DNA of 64,000 nt from positions 3,844,001 to 3,908,000 of the forward strand of contig NZ_CP010523.2 in NCBI RefSeq assembly GCF_000828055.2, read 5' to 3'. Position 1 is the stretch's first letter. Each line of letters starts with the position of its first letter. The notes below the pieces were generated by a model. It saw only the letters and a program-made list of their open reading frames with translations, ran no database searches and was not told where the DNA came from. The translations under genes and the position numbers were made by a program. Below, one piece after another: positions 28,530-40,313 of the stretch. This DNA is from Klebsiella variicola. Its GTDB lineage: Bacteria; Pseudomonadota; Gammaproteobacteria; Enterobacterales; Enterobacteriaceae.

Positions 28530-29695
28530 TATTTCCCCTCCACTGCGGCAACAACCTGCTGTGCTGCGTCCGTCAGACTTTTCGCTGCAATAATATTCAG
28601 GCCGCTGTCAGCCAGTTTTTTCGCGCCCAGTTCGGCGTTGTTACCTTCCAGACGAACCACGACCGGAACGTTAACCCCAACTTCCGCTACCGCACCGATG
28701 ATGCCGTCAGCGATCAGGTCGCAACGCACGATGCCGCCGAAGATGTTAACCAGCACTGCTTTCACATTGTCATCAGAAAGGATGATTTTGAACGCTTCGG
28801 TCACGCGCTCTTTAGTCGCGCCGCCGCCAACGTCGAGGAAGTTAGCCGGTTCGCCGCCGTGCAGCTTAACGATGTCCATGGTACCCATCGCCAGGCCTGC
28901 GCCGTTAACCATGCAGCCGATGTTGCCGTCGAGCGCCACGTAGTTCAGTTCCCACTGCGCCGCCTGAGCTTCGCGCGGATCTTCCTGAGACTGGTCGCGC
29001 ATTTCGCGCAGATCCGGCTGACGGAACAGCGCGTTGCCGTCAGCGCCCAGTTTGCCGTCGAGGCAGATCAGGTCGCCCTGCTTAGTGATAACCAGCGGGT
29101 TGATTTCGATAAGCGCCAGATCGCGCTCCAGGAAGATGGTCGCCAGACCCATGAAGATCTTGGTGAACTGCTGAACCTGTTTACCTTCCAGACCCAGTTT
29201 AAACGCCAGTTCGCGACCCTGGTAAGGCATCGGGCCCGCCAGCGGATCGATGGCGATCTTGTGGATCAGGTGCGGGGTTTCTTCCGCGACTTTTTCGATT
29301 TCCACGCCGCCTTCGGTAGACGCCATGAACACCACGCGACGAGAGCTACGGTCAACAACCGCGCCCAGATACAGCTCTTTATCGATATCGGTCGCCGCTT
29401 CCACCAGAATCTGGTTGACCGGCTGGCCGTTAGCATCGGTTTGGTAAGTCACCAGGCGTTTGCCCAGCCAATGCTCAGCAAAAGCGCGGATCTCTTCTTT
29501 GCTCTTAACTACTTTCACACCGCCCGCTTTACCGCGGCCACCAGCGTGAACCTGACATTTCACTACCCACGGACCCGCGCCGATTTTTGAAGCGGCTTCT
29601 TCTGCTTCACGCGGAGTAGTACAGGCATAACCCACCGGCGCCGGTAAGCCATAGCGGGCAAAAAGTTGTTTTGCCTGATATTCATGTAAGTTCAT
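28529..29695 (-). CDS. sucC: SucC, succinyl-CoA synthetase beta subunit
   Basis: A 388-residue ATP-grasp subunit that binds nucleotide and Mg2+. [20 protein letters not shown] opens the protein as in all homologues, and [10 protein letters not shown] (near residue 50) is the nucleotide loop. [10 protein letters not shown] near residue 320 completes the active site. With SucD it makes ATP or GTP from succinyl-CoA. A REP element separates it from sucB. Confidence 0.98.
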   Translation of the reverse strand: MNLHEYQAKQLFARYGLPAPVGYACTTPREAEEAASKIGAGPWVVKCQVHAGGRGKAGGVKVVKSKEEIRAFAEHWLGKRLVTYQTDANGQPVNQILVEAATDIDKELYLGAVVDRSSRRVVFMASTEGGVEIEKVAEETPHLIHKIAIDPLAGPMPYQGRELAFKLGLEGKQVQQFTKIFMGLATIFLERDLALIEINPLVITKQGDLICLDGKLGADGNALFRQPDLREMRDQSQEDPREAQAAQWELNYVALDGNIGCMVNGAGLAMGTMDIVKLHGGEPANFLDVGGGATKERVTEAFKIILSDDNVKAVLVNIFGGIVRCDLIADGIIGAVAEVGVNVPVVVRLEGNNAELGAKKLADSGLNIIAAKSLTDAAQQVVAAVEGK

Positions 29696-29732
29696 GTGTT
29701 CAGTCCATCCTTCAGGGTGTAATTATCTTTAA

Positions 29733-29821
29733 ACCTGTAGGCCTGATAAGACGCGCTAGCGTCGCCATCAGGCATCTCATCAACGCCGGATGGCGGCATA
29801 AATGCCTTATCCGGCCTACGG
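29733..29821. repeat. REP/BIME element between sucB and sucC
   Basis: Two inverted REP units: CCTGTAGGCCTGATAAGACG with GCGTCGCCATCAGGCA, then GCCGGATGGCGGC with CTTATCCGGCCTACGG. It lies inside the operon mRNA and probably protects the upstream mRNA from 3' exonucleases. Confidence 0.9.
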
Positions 29822-29840
29822 TAAGTCATACTCTTACTGA

Positions 29841-31067
29841 CTACACGTCCAGCAGCAGACGAGTCGGATCTTCCAGCAGCTCTTTAATCGCCACCAGGAA
29901 GCCAACCGATTCACGCCCATCGATCAGACGGTGGTCATAGGAGAGCGCCAGGTACATCATCGGCAGGATCTCTACCTTGCCATTCACCGCCATCGGACGG
30001 TCTTTAATGGCATGCATACCCAGGATGGCGCTCTGCGGTGGGTTGATGATCGGCGTGGACATCAGGGAACCGAAGACGCCGCCGTTGGTAATGGTGAAGT
30101 TACCGCCGGTCAGGTCATCTACGGTCAGCTTGCCGTCACGGCCTTTCACCGCCAGCTCTTTGATATTCTTTTCGATGTCCGCCATGCCCAGCAGGTCAAC
30201 GTCACGCAGAACCGGGGTTACCAGGCCGCGCGGAGTGGACACTGCCATGCTGACGTCAAAGTAGTTGTGGTAAACCACGTCGTCGCCATCGATGGAAGCG
30301 TTCACTTCCGGATAGCGTTTCAGCGCTTCAACCACCGCTTTCACGTAGAAGGACATGAAGCCCAGACGGATACCGTGACGTTTTTCGAAGGCATCGCCGT
30401 ACTGCTTACGCAGATCCATAATCGGCTTCATGTTGACTTCGTTAAAGGTCGTCAGCATGGCGGTGGAATTTTTCGCTTCCAGCAGACGCTCGGCCACGCG
30501 TTTACGCAGACGGGTCATCGGGACGCGTTTTTCTGAACGGTGACCCAGCTGCGGCGCTGGTGTCGCTGCCGCGGTAGCCGCTGGCGCTTTGGCTTCAGCC
30601 GCCGCCGGGGCTTTCGCCAGATGTTTCTCGACGTCTTCACGAGTCAGACGGCCACCCACGCCGGTACCTTTGATGGCAGCGGCGTCGAGGTTGTGCTCCG
30701 CCAGCAGACGACGGATCGCCGGGCTGAGCGCATCGTTGTTCTGCTCTTCCAGAGAAGCCTGCTGGCGCTGCGCCGGGGTGGACGCTTTCGCATCCGCTTT
30801 TTCGCTGGTTTCTTTACCTGCGCTGTTGCCTTCACGCAGGCGGCCAAGGATCTGGCGAGACAGGACGGTAGCGCCCTCGTCTTCCAGCACTGCATCCAGA
30901 ATGCCGTCCGCTGATGCCGGTACTTCCAGTACCACTTTGTCAGTTTCGATTTCGACCAGAACTTCGTCACGGACGACCGCGTCGCCCGGTTTTTTATGCC
31001 AGGTGGCGACGGTTGCGTCAGCTACGGACTCAGGCAGGTCGGGAACCAGAATATCTACGCTACTCAT
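29841..31067 (-). CDS. sucB: SucB, dihydrolipoamide succinyltransferase (E2) of 2-oxoglutarate dehydrogenase
   Basis: A 408-residue E2 core subunit. The lipoyl domain (residues 1-80) has the modified Lys at residue 44 in [11 protein letters not shown]. An Ala/Pro-rich linker, the E3-binding domain (about residues 112-150: [22 protein letters not shown]), and the catalytic domain with [11 protein letters not shown] near the C-terminus follow. It transfers succinyl from lipoate to CoA. It begins 14 bases after sucA. Confidence 0.98.
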   Translation of the reverse strand: MSSVDILVPDLPESVADATVATWHKKPGDAVVRDEVLVEIETDKVVLEVPASADGILDAVLEDEGATVLSRQILGRLREGNSAGKETSEKADAKASTPAQRQQASLEEQNNDALSPAIRRLLAEHNLDAAAIKGTGVGGRLTREDVEKHLAKAPAAAEAKAPAATAAATPAPQLGHRSEKRVPMTRLRKRVAERLLEAKNSTAMLTTFNEVNMKPIMDLRKQYGDAFEKRHGIRLGFMSFYVKAVVEALKRYPEVNASIDGDDVVYHNYFDVSMAVSTPRGLVTPVLRDVDLLGMADIEKNIKELAVKGRDGKLTVDDLTGGNFTITNGGVFGSLMSTPIINPPQSAILGMHAIKDRPMAVNGKVEILPMMYLALSYDHRLIDGRESVGFLVAIKELLEDPTRLLLDV

Positions 31068-31081
31068 TGTGTATCCTTTAA

Positions 31082-33889
31082 TTAATCGACGTTCAGCGCG
31101 TCATTGACCAGATCTTGTTGCTGTTTCTGGTGAACGGACATGTACCCTACCGCCGGAGAGGCGGAGGCCGGGCGGCCTGCATAACGCAGAGAGGCCCCAA
31201 ATGGAACTACTTCACGAAGGTGGTGCTGGCTGCAGTACCATGCGCCCTGGTTGAGCGGCTCTTCCTGGCACCAGACAAAATCATGTACGTGCGAGTAAGC
31301 TTTCAGCGCTTCCTGCACCGCCTGATGCGGGAACGGGTAGAGCTGTTCGATACGCACAATGGCGACATCTTTTTGCTCGTTTTTGCGGCGCTGTTCCAGC
31401 AGGTCGTAGTAAACCTTACCAGAGCACAGTACGACGCGTTTCACGGCTTGCGGATCAAGTTCGTCGATTTCGCCGATGGCCGGCATAAAGGTGCCGTTCG
31501 CCAGTTCGTCCATGCTGGAGACCGCCAGCGGGTGGCGCAGCAGAGACTTCGGCGACATCACCACCAGCGGACGGCGCATACCGCGCAGCGCCTGACGACG
31601 CAGCATATGGTAAACCTGTGCCGGGGTGGACGGTACGCAAACCTGCATGTTCTGCTCAGCGCACAGCTGCAGATAGCGTTCCAGACGCGCGGAGGAGTGC
31701 TCCGGGCCCTGCCCTTCGTAGCCGTGCGGCAGCAACATCACCAGACCGCACATCCGGCCCCATTTCTGTTCGCCAGAGGAGATGAACTGATCAATCACCA
31801 CCTGCGCGCCGTTGGCGAAGTCGCCGAACTGCGCTTCCCAGATGGTCAGCGTACGCGGCTCTGCGGTGGCGTAACCGTATTCGAACGCCAGCACGGCTTC
31901 TTCAGACAGCACCGAGTCCCAGACGCGGAACTGGCCCTGGCCGTTGTGCACATGCTGCAGCGGGGTATAGGTAGAACCGTTGCTCTGGTTATGGATAACC
32001 GCGTGACGGTGGAAGAAGGTGCCGCGACCGGAGTCTTCACCGGACAGGCGCACCGGAATGCCTTCGTCAACCAGGGTGGCATAAGCCAGGTTTTCAGCGC
32101 CGCCCCAATCGAACAGCTTCTCGCCAGCGGCCATCAGTTGGCGATCGCCGTAGATTTTCGCTACACGGGACTGCATTTCGATACCTTCCGGCACCGTACT
32201 GATGCGTTTAGCCAGCTCTTGCAGACGTTTCGGATCCACTTTATCCGGATAGCTCTCGTCCCACTCGTGGTTGAGGTAGGGAGACCAGGTAAAGGAGTGC
32301 ATATTCATCGGACGCCACTCCTCTACCACGCATTCGCCGGCATCCAGCGCATCGCGGTAAAGGTTAACCTGCTCAGTCGCGTCTTCCAGCGTCGCAACTT
32401 TCTCCTGCTCCAGCTTGTCAGCATAGATTTTGCGCGGGGTCGGATGCTTTTTGATTTTCTGGTACATCAGCGGCTGGGTTGCGCTCGGCTCGTCGGCTTC
32501 GTTATGGCCGTGACGGCGGTAGCACACCAGGTCGATAAAGACATCGCGTTTGAAGGTATTACGGAAATCCAGCGCCAGACGGGTAACGAAAGCAACGGCT
32601 TCCGGGTCATCCGCGTTAACGTGGAAAATCGGCGCCTGAACCATCTTACCGATATCGGTACAGTATGGCGTAGAACGCGCATCCAGCGGGTTGGAGGTGG
32701 TAAAGCCAACCTGGTTGTTGATAACGATACGCACGGTACCGCCGACTTCGTAACCGCGGGCTTTCGACATGTTCAGGGTTTCCTGAACCACGCCCTGGCC
32801 GGTAACGGCGGCGTCGCCGTGGATGGTAATAGGCAGAACTTTGTTGCTGCTTGGCTCGTCCAGACGATCCAGACGGGCGCGTACGGAACCGATAACCACC
32901 GGGCTGACGATCTCCAGGTGCGACGGGTTAAACGCCAGCGCCAGGTGGACCAGACCGCCTTCGGTTTCCATATCGGAAGAGAAGCCCATGTGGTACTTCA
33001 CGTCGCCGGTGCCGAGGTGTTCTTTATGTTTGCCCGCGAACTCGTCGAACAGGTCCTGCGGTTTTTTACCCAGCACGTTGACCAGCACGTTCAGACGGCC
33101 ACGGTGCGCCATGCCCAGCACCACTTCGCGGGTGCCGCTTTTGCCTGCATGGCGGATCATCTCTTTGAGCATCGGGATCAGGGCATCACCCCCTTCCAGC
33201 GAGAAGCGTTTCGCCCCCGGGAATTTGGCGCCGAGGTAGCGTTCCAGCCCTTCTGCAGCGGTCAGTTCACTGAGGAAGCGCTTTTTCTCTGCCGCGGTGA
33301 AGCTCGCTTTACCGGCTACCGATTCAATACGCTGCTGGATCCAGCGTTTTTCCTCAGTAGAGGTGATATGCATGTATTCCGCGCCGATGGAGCCGCAGTA
33401 GGTTTGCTTGAGGGCGGCAATCAGGTCGCCCAGCTTCATCGTGTCTTTACCGATGGCGAATGAACCTACGTTATAGCTATCCTGGAAATCGGCCTCGGTC
33501 AGATCGTGGTAGGCCGGATCAAGATCCGCCACTCTCTCTTGCTTCCACAGTCCCAGCGGATCGAGATTCGCATGCTGGTGGCCACGGAAACGGTATGCGT
33601 TGATGAGCTGCAGGACTTTAACCTGCTTCACATTGGTGTCAGGGTCGGAAATCGAAGAAGTGTAACGTGAGGCATCCTTCGCCAGTCGACGGAAATAATC
33701 ACGTGTTTTGGAATGGAATTGATCCGGTTTAACTCCGGTGCCAGGTAACTGCTGGAACATCGAACGCCAGTTGGCGTCAACAGAGTCAGGATCGGTTAAG
33801 AAGTCTTCATAGAGCTGTTCTATCCAGCTCTGGTTCGAACCAGAGAGGAAAGAAGAGTCCAGCCAGGCTTTCATTGCGCCGTTCTGCAT
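31082..33889 (-). CDS. sucA: SucA, 2-oxoglutarate dehydrogenase E1 component
   Basis: A 935-residue thiamine diphosphate enzyme that decarboxylates 2-oxoglutarate and passes succinyl to lipoyl-SucB. N-terminal E2-binding segment [20 protein letters not shown], the conserved [11 protein letters not shown] near residue 260, the thiamine diphosphate motif [13 protein letters not shown]...N and the C-terminal [14 protein letters not shown] segment are visible. The length is within two residues of E. coli. It starts about 380 bases after sdhB. Confidence 0.98.
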   Translation of the reverse strand: MQNGAMKAWLDSSFLSGSNQSWIEQLYEDFLTDPDSVDANWRSMFQQLPGTGVKPDQFHSKTRDYFRRLAKDASRYTSSISDPDTNVKQVKVLQLINAYRFRGHQHANLDPLGLWKQERVADLDPAYHDLTEADFQDSYNVGSFAIGKDTMKLGDLIAALKQTYCGSIGAEYMHITSTEEKRWIQQRIESVAGKASFTAAEKKRFLSELTAAEGLERYLGAKFPGAKRFSLEGGDALIPMLKEMIRHAGKSGTREVVLGMAHRGRLNVLVNVLGKKPQDLFDEFAGKHKEHLGTGDVKYHMGFSSDMETEGGLVHLALAFNPSHLEIVSPVVIGSVRARLDRLDEPSSNKVLPITIHGDAAVTGQGVVQETLNMSKARGYEVGGTVRIVINNQVGFTTSNPLDARSTPYCTDIGKMVQAPIFHVNADDPEAVAFVTRLALDFRNTFKRDVFIDLVCYRRHGHNEADEPSATQPLMYQKIKKHPTPRKIYADKLEQEKVATLEDATEQVNLYRDALDAGECVVEEWRPMNMHSFTWSPYLNHEWDESYPDKVDPKRLQELAKRISTVPEGIEMQSRVAKIYGDRQLMAAGEKLFDWGGAENLAYATLVDEGIPVRLSGEDSGRGTFFHRHAVIHNQSNGSTYTPLQHVHNGQGQFRVWDSVLSEEAVLAFEYGYATAEPRTLTIWEAQFGDFANGAQVVIDQFISSGEQKWGRMCGLVMLLPHGYEGQGPEHSSARLERYLQLCAEQNMQVCVPSTPAQVYHMLRRQALRGMRRPLVVMSPKSLLRHPLAVSSMDELANGTFMPAIGEIDELDPQAVKRVVLCSGKVYYDLLEQRRKNEQKDVAIVRIEQLYPFPHQAVQEALKAYSHVHDFVWCQEEPLNQGAWYCSQHHLREVVPFGASLRYAGRPASASPAVGYMSVHQKQQQDLVNDALNVD

Positions 33890-34006
33890 CGTGATCCCTT
33901 AAGCACTTTTATGCTTATTTCGCCGTAGAAACTACCACGCACACCGAGTGCACGTGCCGGGGTTCACTTGTTGCGGACGAGTTGTGTTTTCTATCCGCTA
34001 AGGAAC

Positions 34007-34172
34007 CTTTAAAAACTGCCATTAATCTTCAGCGTTCAGGCTGCGGTTGCGTTGGCTGCCTTCGCTTACCCCGGTCACATAGTTCACTATGCTCCCGGGG
34101 ATGCGCTCAGTTGCCGCCTTACCTCGCACTGAACGCCTCGATTACTGGTACATCTTGTGGCGGTTTTTAAAG
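34007..34172. repeat. 166-base palindromic element with an ERIC-like core
   Basis: The outer arms CTTTAAAAACTGCC (34007) and GGCGGTTTTTAAAG (34159) pair with one mismatch. Inner arms GCGTTCAG (34030) and CTGAACGC (34130) pair perfectly. The core CTTACCCCGGTCACATAGTTC then ACTATGCTCCCGGGGAT parallels the ERIC core but differs in sequence. It is part of the sdh-suc transcript. Confidence 0.65.
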
Positions 34173-34188
34173 ATTTCCTGCTATCTGT

Positions 34189-34261
34189 CCCCCGGCAGCG
34201 CTAACGCTTGCCGGGGCTACTGCTTTGGTAGCCCGGATAAGCGCAAGCGCCATCCGGGACA
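34189..34261. repeat. REP/BIME pair after sdhB
   Basis: CCCCGGCAGCGCTAACGCTTGCCGGGG and a second unit, TAGCCCGGATAAGCGCAAGC with GCCATCCGGG, lie in opposite orientation 12 bases before the sdhB stop on the plus strand. Confidence 0.85.
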
Positions 34262-34272
34262 GACCGTGTTGC

Positions 34273-34989
34273 TTACGCGCTGCGCTGCAGCAGCATCGAC
34301 TTAATATGGCCGATGGCGCGCGTCGGGTTAAGCCCTTTAGGACACACACTGACGCAGTTCATAATGCTGTGACAGCGGAATACGCTGAAAGCATCGCTCA
34401 GGCCTTCCAGGCGCTCGCTGGTTTCGGTATCGCGACTGTCGATCAGGAAGCGATACGCGGCCAGCAGGCCAGCCGGGCCGATGAACTTGTCCGGGTTCCA
34501 CCAGAACGACGGGCACGAGGTTGAACAACATGCGCACAGAATACACTCGTACAGACCATCGAGTTTCTCACGCTGCTCAGGCATCTGCAGATGCTCGCGA
34601 GCCGGAGGATTTTGCCCATTATTCAACAAGTAAGGCTTAATCTTCTCATATTGTGCATAGAATTGCCCCATGTCCACCACCAAATCACGGATAACCGGTA
34701 ATCCTGGCAGCGGACGGATAACAATCTTCTTGCCCGGCTGATTCAGCGCGGAGATTGGCGTGATGCACGCCAGACCGTTTTTCCCGTTCATGTTCAGACC
34801 ATCGGAACCGCAAACCCCTTCACGGCAGGAGCGGCGGAACGACAGCGACGGATCTTTTTCTTTCAGCTGGATCAGCGCATCCAGCAGCATCATGTCACGA
34901 CCTTCTTCCGCTTCGAGGGTGTAATCCTGCATATGCGGAGCGTCGTCAACATCCGGGTTATAGCGATAAATTGAAAACTCGAGTTTCAT
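34273..34989 (-). CDS. sdhB: SdhB, iron-sulfur subunit of succinate dehydrogenase
   Basis: A 238-residue subunit at the membrane face of complex II. The [2Fe-2S] ligands lie in SCREGVCGSDGLNMNG (about residues 55-70) with a further Cys near residue 75. The [4Fe-4S] and [3Fe-4S] ligands lie in CILCACCSTSCP (near 149) and CHSIMNCVSVCPKGLNP (near 206). It passes electrons from SdhA FAD to quinone. It is 15 bases after sdhA. Confidence 0.98.
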   Translation of the reverse strand: MKLEFSIYRYNPDVDDAPHMQDYTLEAEEGRDMMLLDALIQLKEKDPSLSFRRSCREGVCGSDGLNMNGKNGLACITPISALNQPGKKIVIRPLPGLPVIRDLVVDMGQFYAQYEKIKPYLLNNGQNPPAREHLQMPEQREKLDGLYECILCACCSTSCPSFWWNPDKFIGPAGLLAAYRFLIDSRDTETSERLEGLSDAFSVFRCHSIMNCVSVCPKGLNPTRAIGHIKSMLLQRSA

Positions 34990-35004
34990 TTTCCTGTCTC
35001 CGCA

Positions 35005-36771
35005 TTAGTAAGTACGAATCTTCGGCGGGAATGCCGGACGCAGTTTCGGTTCCATGTTGACGCTACGACGCGTCATGGATTCCGACTCTGGCAGATACAG
35101 GGAATGGCACAGCCAGTTTTCATCATCACGATCCGGGAAGTCGAAGCGGCTATGGGCGCCACGGCTTTCAGTACGGAAGTTAGCGGACACGGCGGTCGCA
35201 AACGCGGTCTCCATCAGGTTGTCCAACTCCAGGCACTCGACGCGCTGGGTGTTGAACTCGCTGGAAGTATCGTCGAGACGCGCGTTTTTCAGGCGCTCGC
35301 GGATCACTTTCAGTTGCTCCAGACCTTTGTGCATCGCATCGCCTTCGCGGAACACCGAGAAGTTGTGCTGCATACATTCCTGCAGTGCTTTGCGGATTTC
35401 CACCGGGTCTTCGCCGGAGCGGGTATTGTTCCAGCGATTGAGGCGGTCCAGCGAGCCTTCGACATCCGATTCGCTGGCGTCGCGCAGCGTGCCCTGCTCG
35501 GCGATGGACTCCTGCAGATGCAGGCCCGCCGCGCGGCCGAAGACCACCAGGTCGAGCAGCGAGTTGCCGCCCAGACGGTTGGCGCCGTGGACCGATACGC
35601 AGGCAATTTCGCCTACCGCGAACAGGCCCGGGATCACCACGTCTTCGCCCTTCTCATTCACGGTCAGCGCCTGACCGGTGACTTTGGTCGGGATACCGCC
35701 CATCATGTAGTGGCAGGTTGGGATAACCGGGATTGGCTCTTTCACCGGATCGACGTGAGCAAAGGTACGGGACAGCTCAAGGATACCTGGCAGACGAGAT
35801 TCCAGAACCTCTTTACCCAGGTGATCCAGTTTCAGTTTCGCATGCGGGCCCCACGGACCATCGCAGCCGCGGCCTTCGCGAATTTCGATCATGATGGAAC
35901 GCGCCACCACGTCACGACCCGCCAGGTCTTTGGCGTTCGGGGCATAACGCTCCATAAAGCGCTCGCCGTGTTTGTTCAGCAGGTAACCGCCTTCGCCGCG
36001 GCAACCTTCGGTGACCAGCACCCCTGCCCCGGCGATGCCGGTCGGGTGGAACTGCCACATTTCCATATCCTGCACCGGAACGCCGGCGCGGATGGCCATC
36101 CCGACGCCGTCACCGGTGTTGATGTGGGCGTTGGTGGTGGACTGATAAATACGGCCTGCGCCGCCGGTCGCCAGCACGGTGGCGCGGGCTTTAAAGTAGA
36201 CCACTTCGCCGGTCTCGATGCACAGGGCGGTACAACCGACCACCGCGCCGTCCTGGTTTTTCACCAGATCGAGGGCATACCATTCGGAGAAGATAGTGGT
36301 GTGGTTTTTCAGGTTCTGTTGATACAGGGTGTGCAACAGCGCGTGGCCGGTACGGTCAGCCGCCGCTGCGGTGCGTGCCGCTTGCTCGCCGCCGAAGTTT
36401 TTCGACTGGCCGCCGAACGGGCGCTGATAAATACGGCCGTCGTCAAGACGGGAGAACGGCAGGCCCATATGTTCCAGCTCAAGAATCGCTTCCGGGCCGG
36501 TCTTACACATATATTCGATGGCGTCCTGGTCGCCAATATAGTCCGACCCTTTTACGGTGTCGTACATATGCCATTCCCAGTTATCTTCATGGGAGTTACC
36601 GAGCGCGACGGTGATACCACCCTGCGCGGATACGGTATGGGAACGGGTAGGGAACACTTTGGAGAGCAGTGCACAGGTCTGTCCGCTCTGGGAAATTTGC
36701 AGCGCCGCGCGCATACCTGCGCCGCCGGCACCGATAACAACAGCATCAAACTCTCTGACTGGCAATTTCAT
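35005..36771 (-). CDS. sdhA: SdhA, flavoprotein subunit of succinate dehydrogenase
   Basis: A 588-residue subunit that oxidizes succinate to fumarate. The FAD-binding motif [13 protein letters not shown] is near residue 16. The His for covalent FAD is in [10 protein letters not shown] near residue 45. The active-site segments FHPTGI and RGEGGYL, and CHYMMGG near residue 350, are present. The ATG four codons upstream in frame is passed over because homologues start MKLPVR. Its start shares one base with the sdhD stop. Confidence 0.98.
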   Translation of the reverse strand: MKLPVREFDAVVIGAGGAGMRAALQISQSGQTCALLSKVFPTRSHTVSAQGGITVALGNSHEDNWEWHMYDTVKGSDYIGDQDAIEYMCKTGPEAILELEHMGLPFSRLDDGRIYQRPFGGQSKNFGGEQAARTAAAADRTGHALLHTLYQQNLKNHTTIFSEWYALDLVKNQDGAVVGCTALCIETGEVVYFKARATVLATGGAGRIYQSTTNAHINTGDGVGMAIRAGVPVQDMEMWQFHPTGIAGAGVLVTEGCRGEGGYLLNKHGERFMERYAPNAKDLAGRDVVARSIMIEIREGRGCDGPWGPHAKLKLDHLGKEVLESRLPGILELSRTFAHVDPVKEPIPVIPTCHYMMGGIPTKVTGQALTVNEKGEDVVIPGLFAVGEIACVSVHGANRLGGNSLLDLVVFGRAAGLHLQESIAEQGTLRDASESDVEGSLDRLNRWNNTRSGEDPVEIRKALQECMQHNFSVFREGDAMHKGLEQLKVIRERLKNARLDDTSSEFNTQRVECLELDNLMETAFATAVSANFRTESRGAHSRFDFPDRDDENWLCHSLYLPESESMTRRSVNMEPKLRPAFPPKIRTY

Positions 36772-37118
36772 TACACACCCCACACCACAACAAATCCATA
36801 AAGAACGTAAGCCACCAGCGCCACAACGATAGCCAGTTGCAGAACCAGGCGCAGAGCCAGTGGTTTAACGTAGTCCGTTAACACCTGCCACATCCCGATC
36901 CAGGCATGGATGAGAATGGAGACGAGAGCCAGCAGAGTGAAGACTTTAGTGAAGCCGGAGGCAAAGAATCCGGTCCACACTTCCCATGAGATTTCACCGG
37001 TGGTGGCGAAGAAGCCAACCATGTAGATGATGTAGAGGGTCAGAACGATGGCGGTAGCACGGACCAGAATAAAGTCATGTACGCCGTTGCGTCCCAGTGC
37101 TGAGGCGTTGCTTACCAT
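36771..37118 (-). CDS. sdhD: SdhD, membrane anchor subunit of succinate dehydrogenase
   Basis: A 115-residue membrane anchor with three helices. It carries the haem b ligand His near residue 71 ([11 protein letters not shown]) and the quinone-site Tyr near residue 83 (DYVKP). Homologues start at MVSNASALG; the longer open frame upstream is a shadow of sdhC. It overlaps sdhC by seven bases. Confidence 0.97.
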   Translation of the reverse strand: MVSNASALGRNGVHDFILVRATAIVLTLYIIYMVGFFATTGEISWEVWTGFFASGFTKVFTLLALVSILIHAWIGMWQVLTDYVKPLALRLVLQLAIVVALVAYVLYGFVVVWGV

Positions 37119-37501
37119 ACGAGGACTCCTGCGAGAAGTGAAAGCACGACAGTAATAACAAAAGAGATTTTGGCGGAACGTTTCCCTGCTTCGAGGGTTT
37201 CGTCCAGGTAGCCAAAGTCCATCATCAGATGGCGGATACCGACAACGACATGATAGGCCAGTGCGGTGAGAATGCCCCACATGATGAACTTCACAAAGAA
37301 GCTATCCATGATCGAGGCCGCCGTCAGAAAACCTTCAGGGGAGGAAAGGCTGGTGCCCAGCAACCAAAGCAGAATTCCGACCGCCACGAAGGTGATGACA
37401 CCGGAAACGCGATGGAGAATGGACGCTATCGCCGTGATTGGGAACCGTATCGTTTGTAGATCCAGATTGACAGGTCTTTGTTTTTTCACATTTCTTACCA
37501 T
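37112..37501 (-). CDS. sdhC: SdhC, cytochrome b556 subunit of succinate dehydrogenase
   Basis: A 129-residue anchor with three helices. The quinone-site residues in [13 protein letters not shown] (Ser 27, Arg 31 in E. coli numbering) and the haem ligand His 84 in [11 protein letters not shown] are conserved. The start chosen is MVRNVKK; an ATG five codons upstream (37516) is present but does not match the family. It is the first gene of sdhCDAB-sucABCD, divergent from gltA. Confidence 0.97.
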   Translation of the reverse strand: MVRNVKKQRPVNLDLQTIRFPITAIASILHRVSGVITFVAVGILLWLLGTSLSSPEGFLTAASIMDSFFVKFIMWGILTALAYHVVVGIRHLMMDFGYLDETLEAGKRSAKISFVITVVLSLLAGVLVW

Positions 37502-38156
37502 GAATAACGCCCACATGCTGTTCTTATTGTTTCCTTCCTCCGGTCTGCTTGCGGGTCAGACAGCGTCCTTTCTATAACCAGAAGTCATGTTAAAACGTCT
37601 TTTCAGGCATTAAAACATCACTAAACAACGCTGGGTGGCTCGGGATTGCAGGGTGTTCCGGAGACCTGGCCGCAGTATAGGCCGTTCACAAAATCATTAC
37701 AATTAACCTACATATAGTTTGTTGGGTTTTCTCCGGAACAGTGATCAAGGTCACGATAACAACATTTTTTTAATTTTTAATCACCTGATTTGACAAATAT
37801 TAAACATTCTTGTTACAACCATTACCAGTTAAATGCAATAATGCTCAAAAGTTATGGGGTCACTCTTTCACCTGAGAATAAGTTATGTAACAGTGTGTCA
37901 GTATTGACCGATGTAATCAGGACAGTTATTAGTGGTATACAGGTTTTAATATTCGGACTGCTAAAACGCTGATTTGCTGTTGTTTCACCGCAGCCCTGAA
38001 GGACGTACCATCAAGCGCCGTTGCTCTGTACCCTGCCCTTTTCGCTGACGCAGAGCTGTGTGCAACATAACAAACTGGTAACGTATGCAGGCGCGGGCCG
38101 AAAGCAAATCCACCACCCGGCAGTCTTAAGCAATAAAGGCGCTAAGGAGACCATAA
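37502..38156. promoter_or_regulatory. Divergent sdhC/gltA control region
   Basis: This 655-base AT-rich region has no convincing gene. It holds AGTGATCAAGGTCACGA near 37740, a good CRP-like dyad, and several GTTAA-type ArcA-like sequences. TTGACC at 37904 with TTATTA 16 bases later is a candidate gltA promoter. AAGGAG lies in front of the gltA ATG. In E. coli, ArcA, CRP and the sRNAs RyhB and Spot 42 act on this region or its transcripts. Confidence 0.6.
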
Positions 38157-39440
38157 ATGTCTGATGCTAAAGCAAAAATCACCCTGGGTGGTGACACTGC
38201 TATTGAACTGGATGTGCTAAAAGGCACGCTCGGTCAGGATGTTATTGATATTCGTAGTCTTGGTTCAAAAGGCGTATTTACTTTTGACCCAGGTTTCACA
38301 TCCACCGCTTCTTGTGAATCTAAAATTACGTTTATCGATGGTGACGAGGGGATCCTGCTGCACCGCGGCTTCCCGATCGACCAGTTAGCGACCGAATCTA
38401 ACTATCTCGAAGTATGTTATATTCTGCTGTACGGTGAAAAACCGACTCAGGCCGAATATGACGAATTCAAAACCACCGTCACCCGCCACACCATGATTCA
38501 TGAGCAGATCACGCGTCTGTTCCATGCATTCCGTCGCGATTCCCACCCGATGGCCGTGATGTGCGGGATCACCGGCGCCCTGGCGGCGTTCTATCATGAC
38601 TCCCTCGACGTGAATAACCCACGTCACCGCGAGATTGCTGCCTACCGTCTGCTGTCCAAAATGCCAACCATGGCAGCCATGTGTTACAAGTATTCTATCG
38701 GCCAGCCGTTTGTTTATCCGCGCAACGACCTCTCCTACGCCGGCAACTTCCTGCGCATGATGTTCGCGACACCGTGCGAAGAGTATGAAGTCAATCCGGT
38801 GCTTGAACGCGCGATGGATCGTATTCTGATCCTGCACGCCGATCACGAGCAGAACGCGTCGACCTCGACGGTACGTACCGCCGGCTCCTCCGGCGCTAAC
38901 CCGTTCGCCTGTATCGCTGCTGGCATCGCCTCCCTGTGGGGACCGGCGCACGGCGGCGCCAACGAAGCGGCGCTGAAGATGCTGGAAGAGATCAGCTCCG
39001 TTGAGCACATTCCGGAATTTGTTCGTCGTGCGAAAGACAAGAATGACTCTTTCCGCCTGATGGGCTTCGGCCATCGTGTTTACAAAAACTACGACCCGCG
39101 CGCCACCGTGATGCGTGAAACCTGCCATGAAGTGCTGAAAGAGCTGGGCACCAAAGACGATCTGCTGCAGGTAGCCATGGAGCTGGAGCATATCGCGCTG
39201 AACGACCCGTACTTCATCGAGAAGAAACTCTACCCGAACGTCGACTTCTACTCCGGTATCATCCTGAAAGCGATGGGTATTCCGTCCTCCATGTTTACCG
39301 TTATCTTCGCCATGGCGCGTACCGTGGGCTGGATTGCGCACTGGAACGAAATGCACAGCGATGGCATGAAGATCGCCCGTCCGCGTCAGCTGTACACTGG
39401 CTACACCAAACGCGATTACCAGTCCGACATTAAGCGCTAA
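38157..39440 (+). CDS. gltA: GltA, citrate synthase (type II)
   Basis: A 427-residue enzyme that condenses acetyl-CoA and oxaloacetate, the entry step of the TCA cycle. The N-terminal strand domain of the NADH-sensitive hexameric type is present (about residues 1-60). Active-site segments are [26 protein letters not shown] (catalytic His near 306) and the DFYSG segment with catalytic Asp near 363. Same length as E. coli GltA. Confidence 0.98.
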   Translation: MSDAKAKITLGGDTAIELDVLKGTLGQDVIDIRSLGSKGVFTFDPGFTSTASCESKITFIDGDEGILLHRGFPIDQLATESNYLEVCYILLYGEKPTQAEYDEFKTTVTRHTMIHEQITRLFHAFRRDSHPMAVMCGITGALAAFYHDSLDVNNPRHREIAAYRLLSKMPTMAAMCYKYSIGQPFVYPRNDLSYAGNFLRMMFATPCEEYEVNPVLERAMDRILILHADHEQNASTSTVRTAGSSGANPFACIAAGIASLWGPAHGGANEAALKMLEEISSVEHIPEFVRRAKDKNDSFRLMGFGHRVYKNYDPRATVMRETCHEVLKELGTKDDLLQVAMELEHIALNDPYFIEKKLYPNVDFYSGIILKAMGIPSSMFTVIFAMARTVGWIAHWNEMHSDGMKIARPRQLYTGYTKRDYQSDIKR

Positions 39441-39456
39441 TCTTGCCGTCCGGATG

Positions 39457-39487
39457 AAAAAAAACGCGCCACCTGGCGCGTTTTTTT
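39457..39487. terminator. Bidirectional terminator between gltA and nei
   Basis: ACGCGCC/GGCGCGT (39464-39470 with 39475-39481), loop ACCT, with an A-run before and a T-run after. Confidence 0.9.
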
Positions 39488-39506
39488 ATCTGCCTGACTG
39501 CCGGGC

Positions 39507-40298
39507 TTAATGCTGGCATCCGGGACACCAGTAAAACGGCCGCGAGGAGAGTGTCGTCTTCTCAATCACGCCCCCACAGCGCTCGCACCTTTCCCCGTCG
39601 CGATGGAAGACCTTAAAGCGAAACAGCGCGCCGTGATGCTTGTTGTCATCGGCCTGGCCGCGGGTGTGATACGACAACCGCGGAATAGCCAGCAGCGCGT
39701 GCGCCAGCGCATCCAGCTGACTATCGCTCAGTTCAGCGGCTTTACGCTTTCCGCTTAATCCCACCTGCCAGAGGATCTCCACCCGCAGATAGTTACCGAG
39801 CCCGGCCAGAAAAGCCTGATCCAGCAGCAGGCCGGAAAACTGACGATGGCGGAATTTGGCCGACAGCAGCCGCGCTTTCACCTCCTCCACGGTTAACGTC
39901 ATATCCAGCACATCTGGCCCCACGCGCAGTAAAAACGGGTGATGGGCAACCTGCTCCGCCGTGAGCATCTCGATGTCCGAGGCGCTGTAAAGCAGAATCG
40001 CCTTGCGGGCGGTCTGCAGCCTGACGCGCAGCACCCGGTTAGAGGCGGGCTGTTCCCCGGCATCGACCACGCGCCAGACACCGTACAGCTGATTATGGCT
40101 GTACAGGGTCAGCCCGCCGGAGAAGTGTGTTAACAGGGCCTTGCCGCGGGTGGCGATATGGGTCACCCGCTGGCCAATCAACAGGCTTTGATAGGGTTGC
40201 AACTGCGGAAAGGCGAACCAGGCATCGGTTAAGGGTTCGCCTTTGATTGCCGCCTCCAGTTTATCCGCCGCGCGGCGGATCTCCGGACCTTCCGGCAT
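39507..40298 (-). CDS. nei: Nei, endonuclease VIII (DNA glycosylase/AP lyase)
   Basis: A 263-residue base-excision repair enzyme for oxidized pyrimidines. It starts [14 protein letters not shown], giving the catalytic Pro 2 and Glu 3 after Met removal. A helix-two-turn-helix domain (about residues 125-215) is followed by a C-terminal zinc finger with CERCGG and WCPGCQH. It is 15 bases behind pcp on the same strand. Confidence 0.97.
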   Translation of the reverse strand: MPEGPEIRRAADKLEAAIKGEPLTDAWFAFPQLQPYQSLLIGQRVTHIATRGKALLTHFSGGLTLYSHNQLYGVWRVVDAGEQPASNRVLRVRLQTARKAILLYSASDIEMLTAEQVAHHPFLLRVGPDVLDMTLTVEEVKARLLSAKFRHRQFSGLLLDQAFLAGLGNYLRVEILWQVGLSGKRKAAELSDSQLDALAHALLAIPRLSYHTRGQADDNKHHGALFRFKVFHRDGERCERCGGVIEKTTLSSRPFYWCPGCQH

Positions 40299-40313
40299 AC
40301 TGTCATCCTTCTG

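Larger units (their letters stand above)
33890..34272. other. sdhB-sucA intergenic region
   Basis: Contains no gene. It holds sequence in front of sucA, a 166-base imperfect palindrome and a REP pair. In E. coli a weak promoter in this gap gives some suc-specific transcription; I cannot place one with confidence here. Confidence 0.7.

Noticed and set aside
31115..33463. A 782-codon plus-strand open frame
   Set aside because: It lies wholly antisense to sucA and resembles no family; long antisense frames are expected in GC-rich, codon-biased genes.
35104..36801. A 565-codon plus-strand open frame
   Set aside because: It is the antisense shadow of sdhA, with no ribosome-binding site and no recognizable domain.
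36771..37280. A 169-codon version of SdhD with a long N-terminal extension
   Set aside because: The extension is the out-of-frame sdhC region; homologues start at base 37118.
37790..37972. A 60-codon frame in front of gltA
   Set aside because: It lies in the divergent control region, lacks a ribosome-binding site and has no homologue I know.
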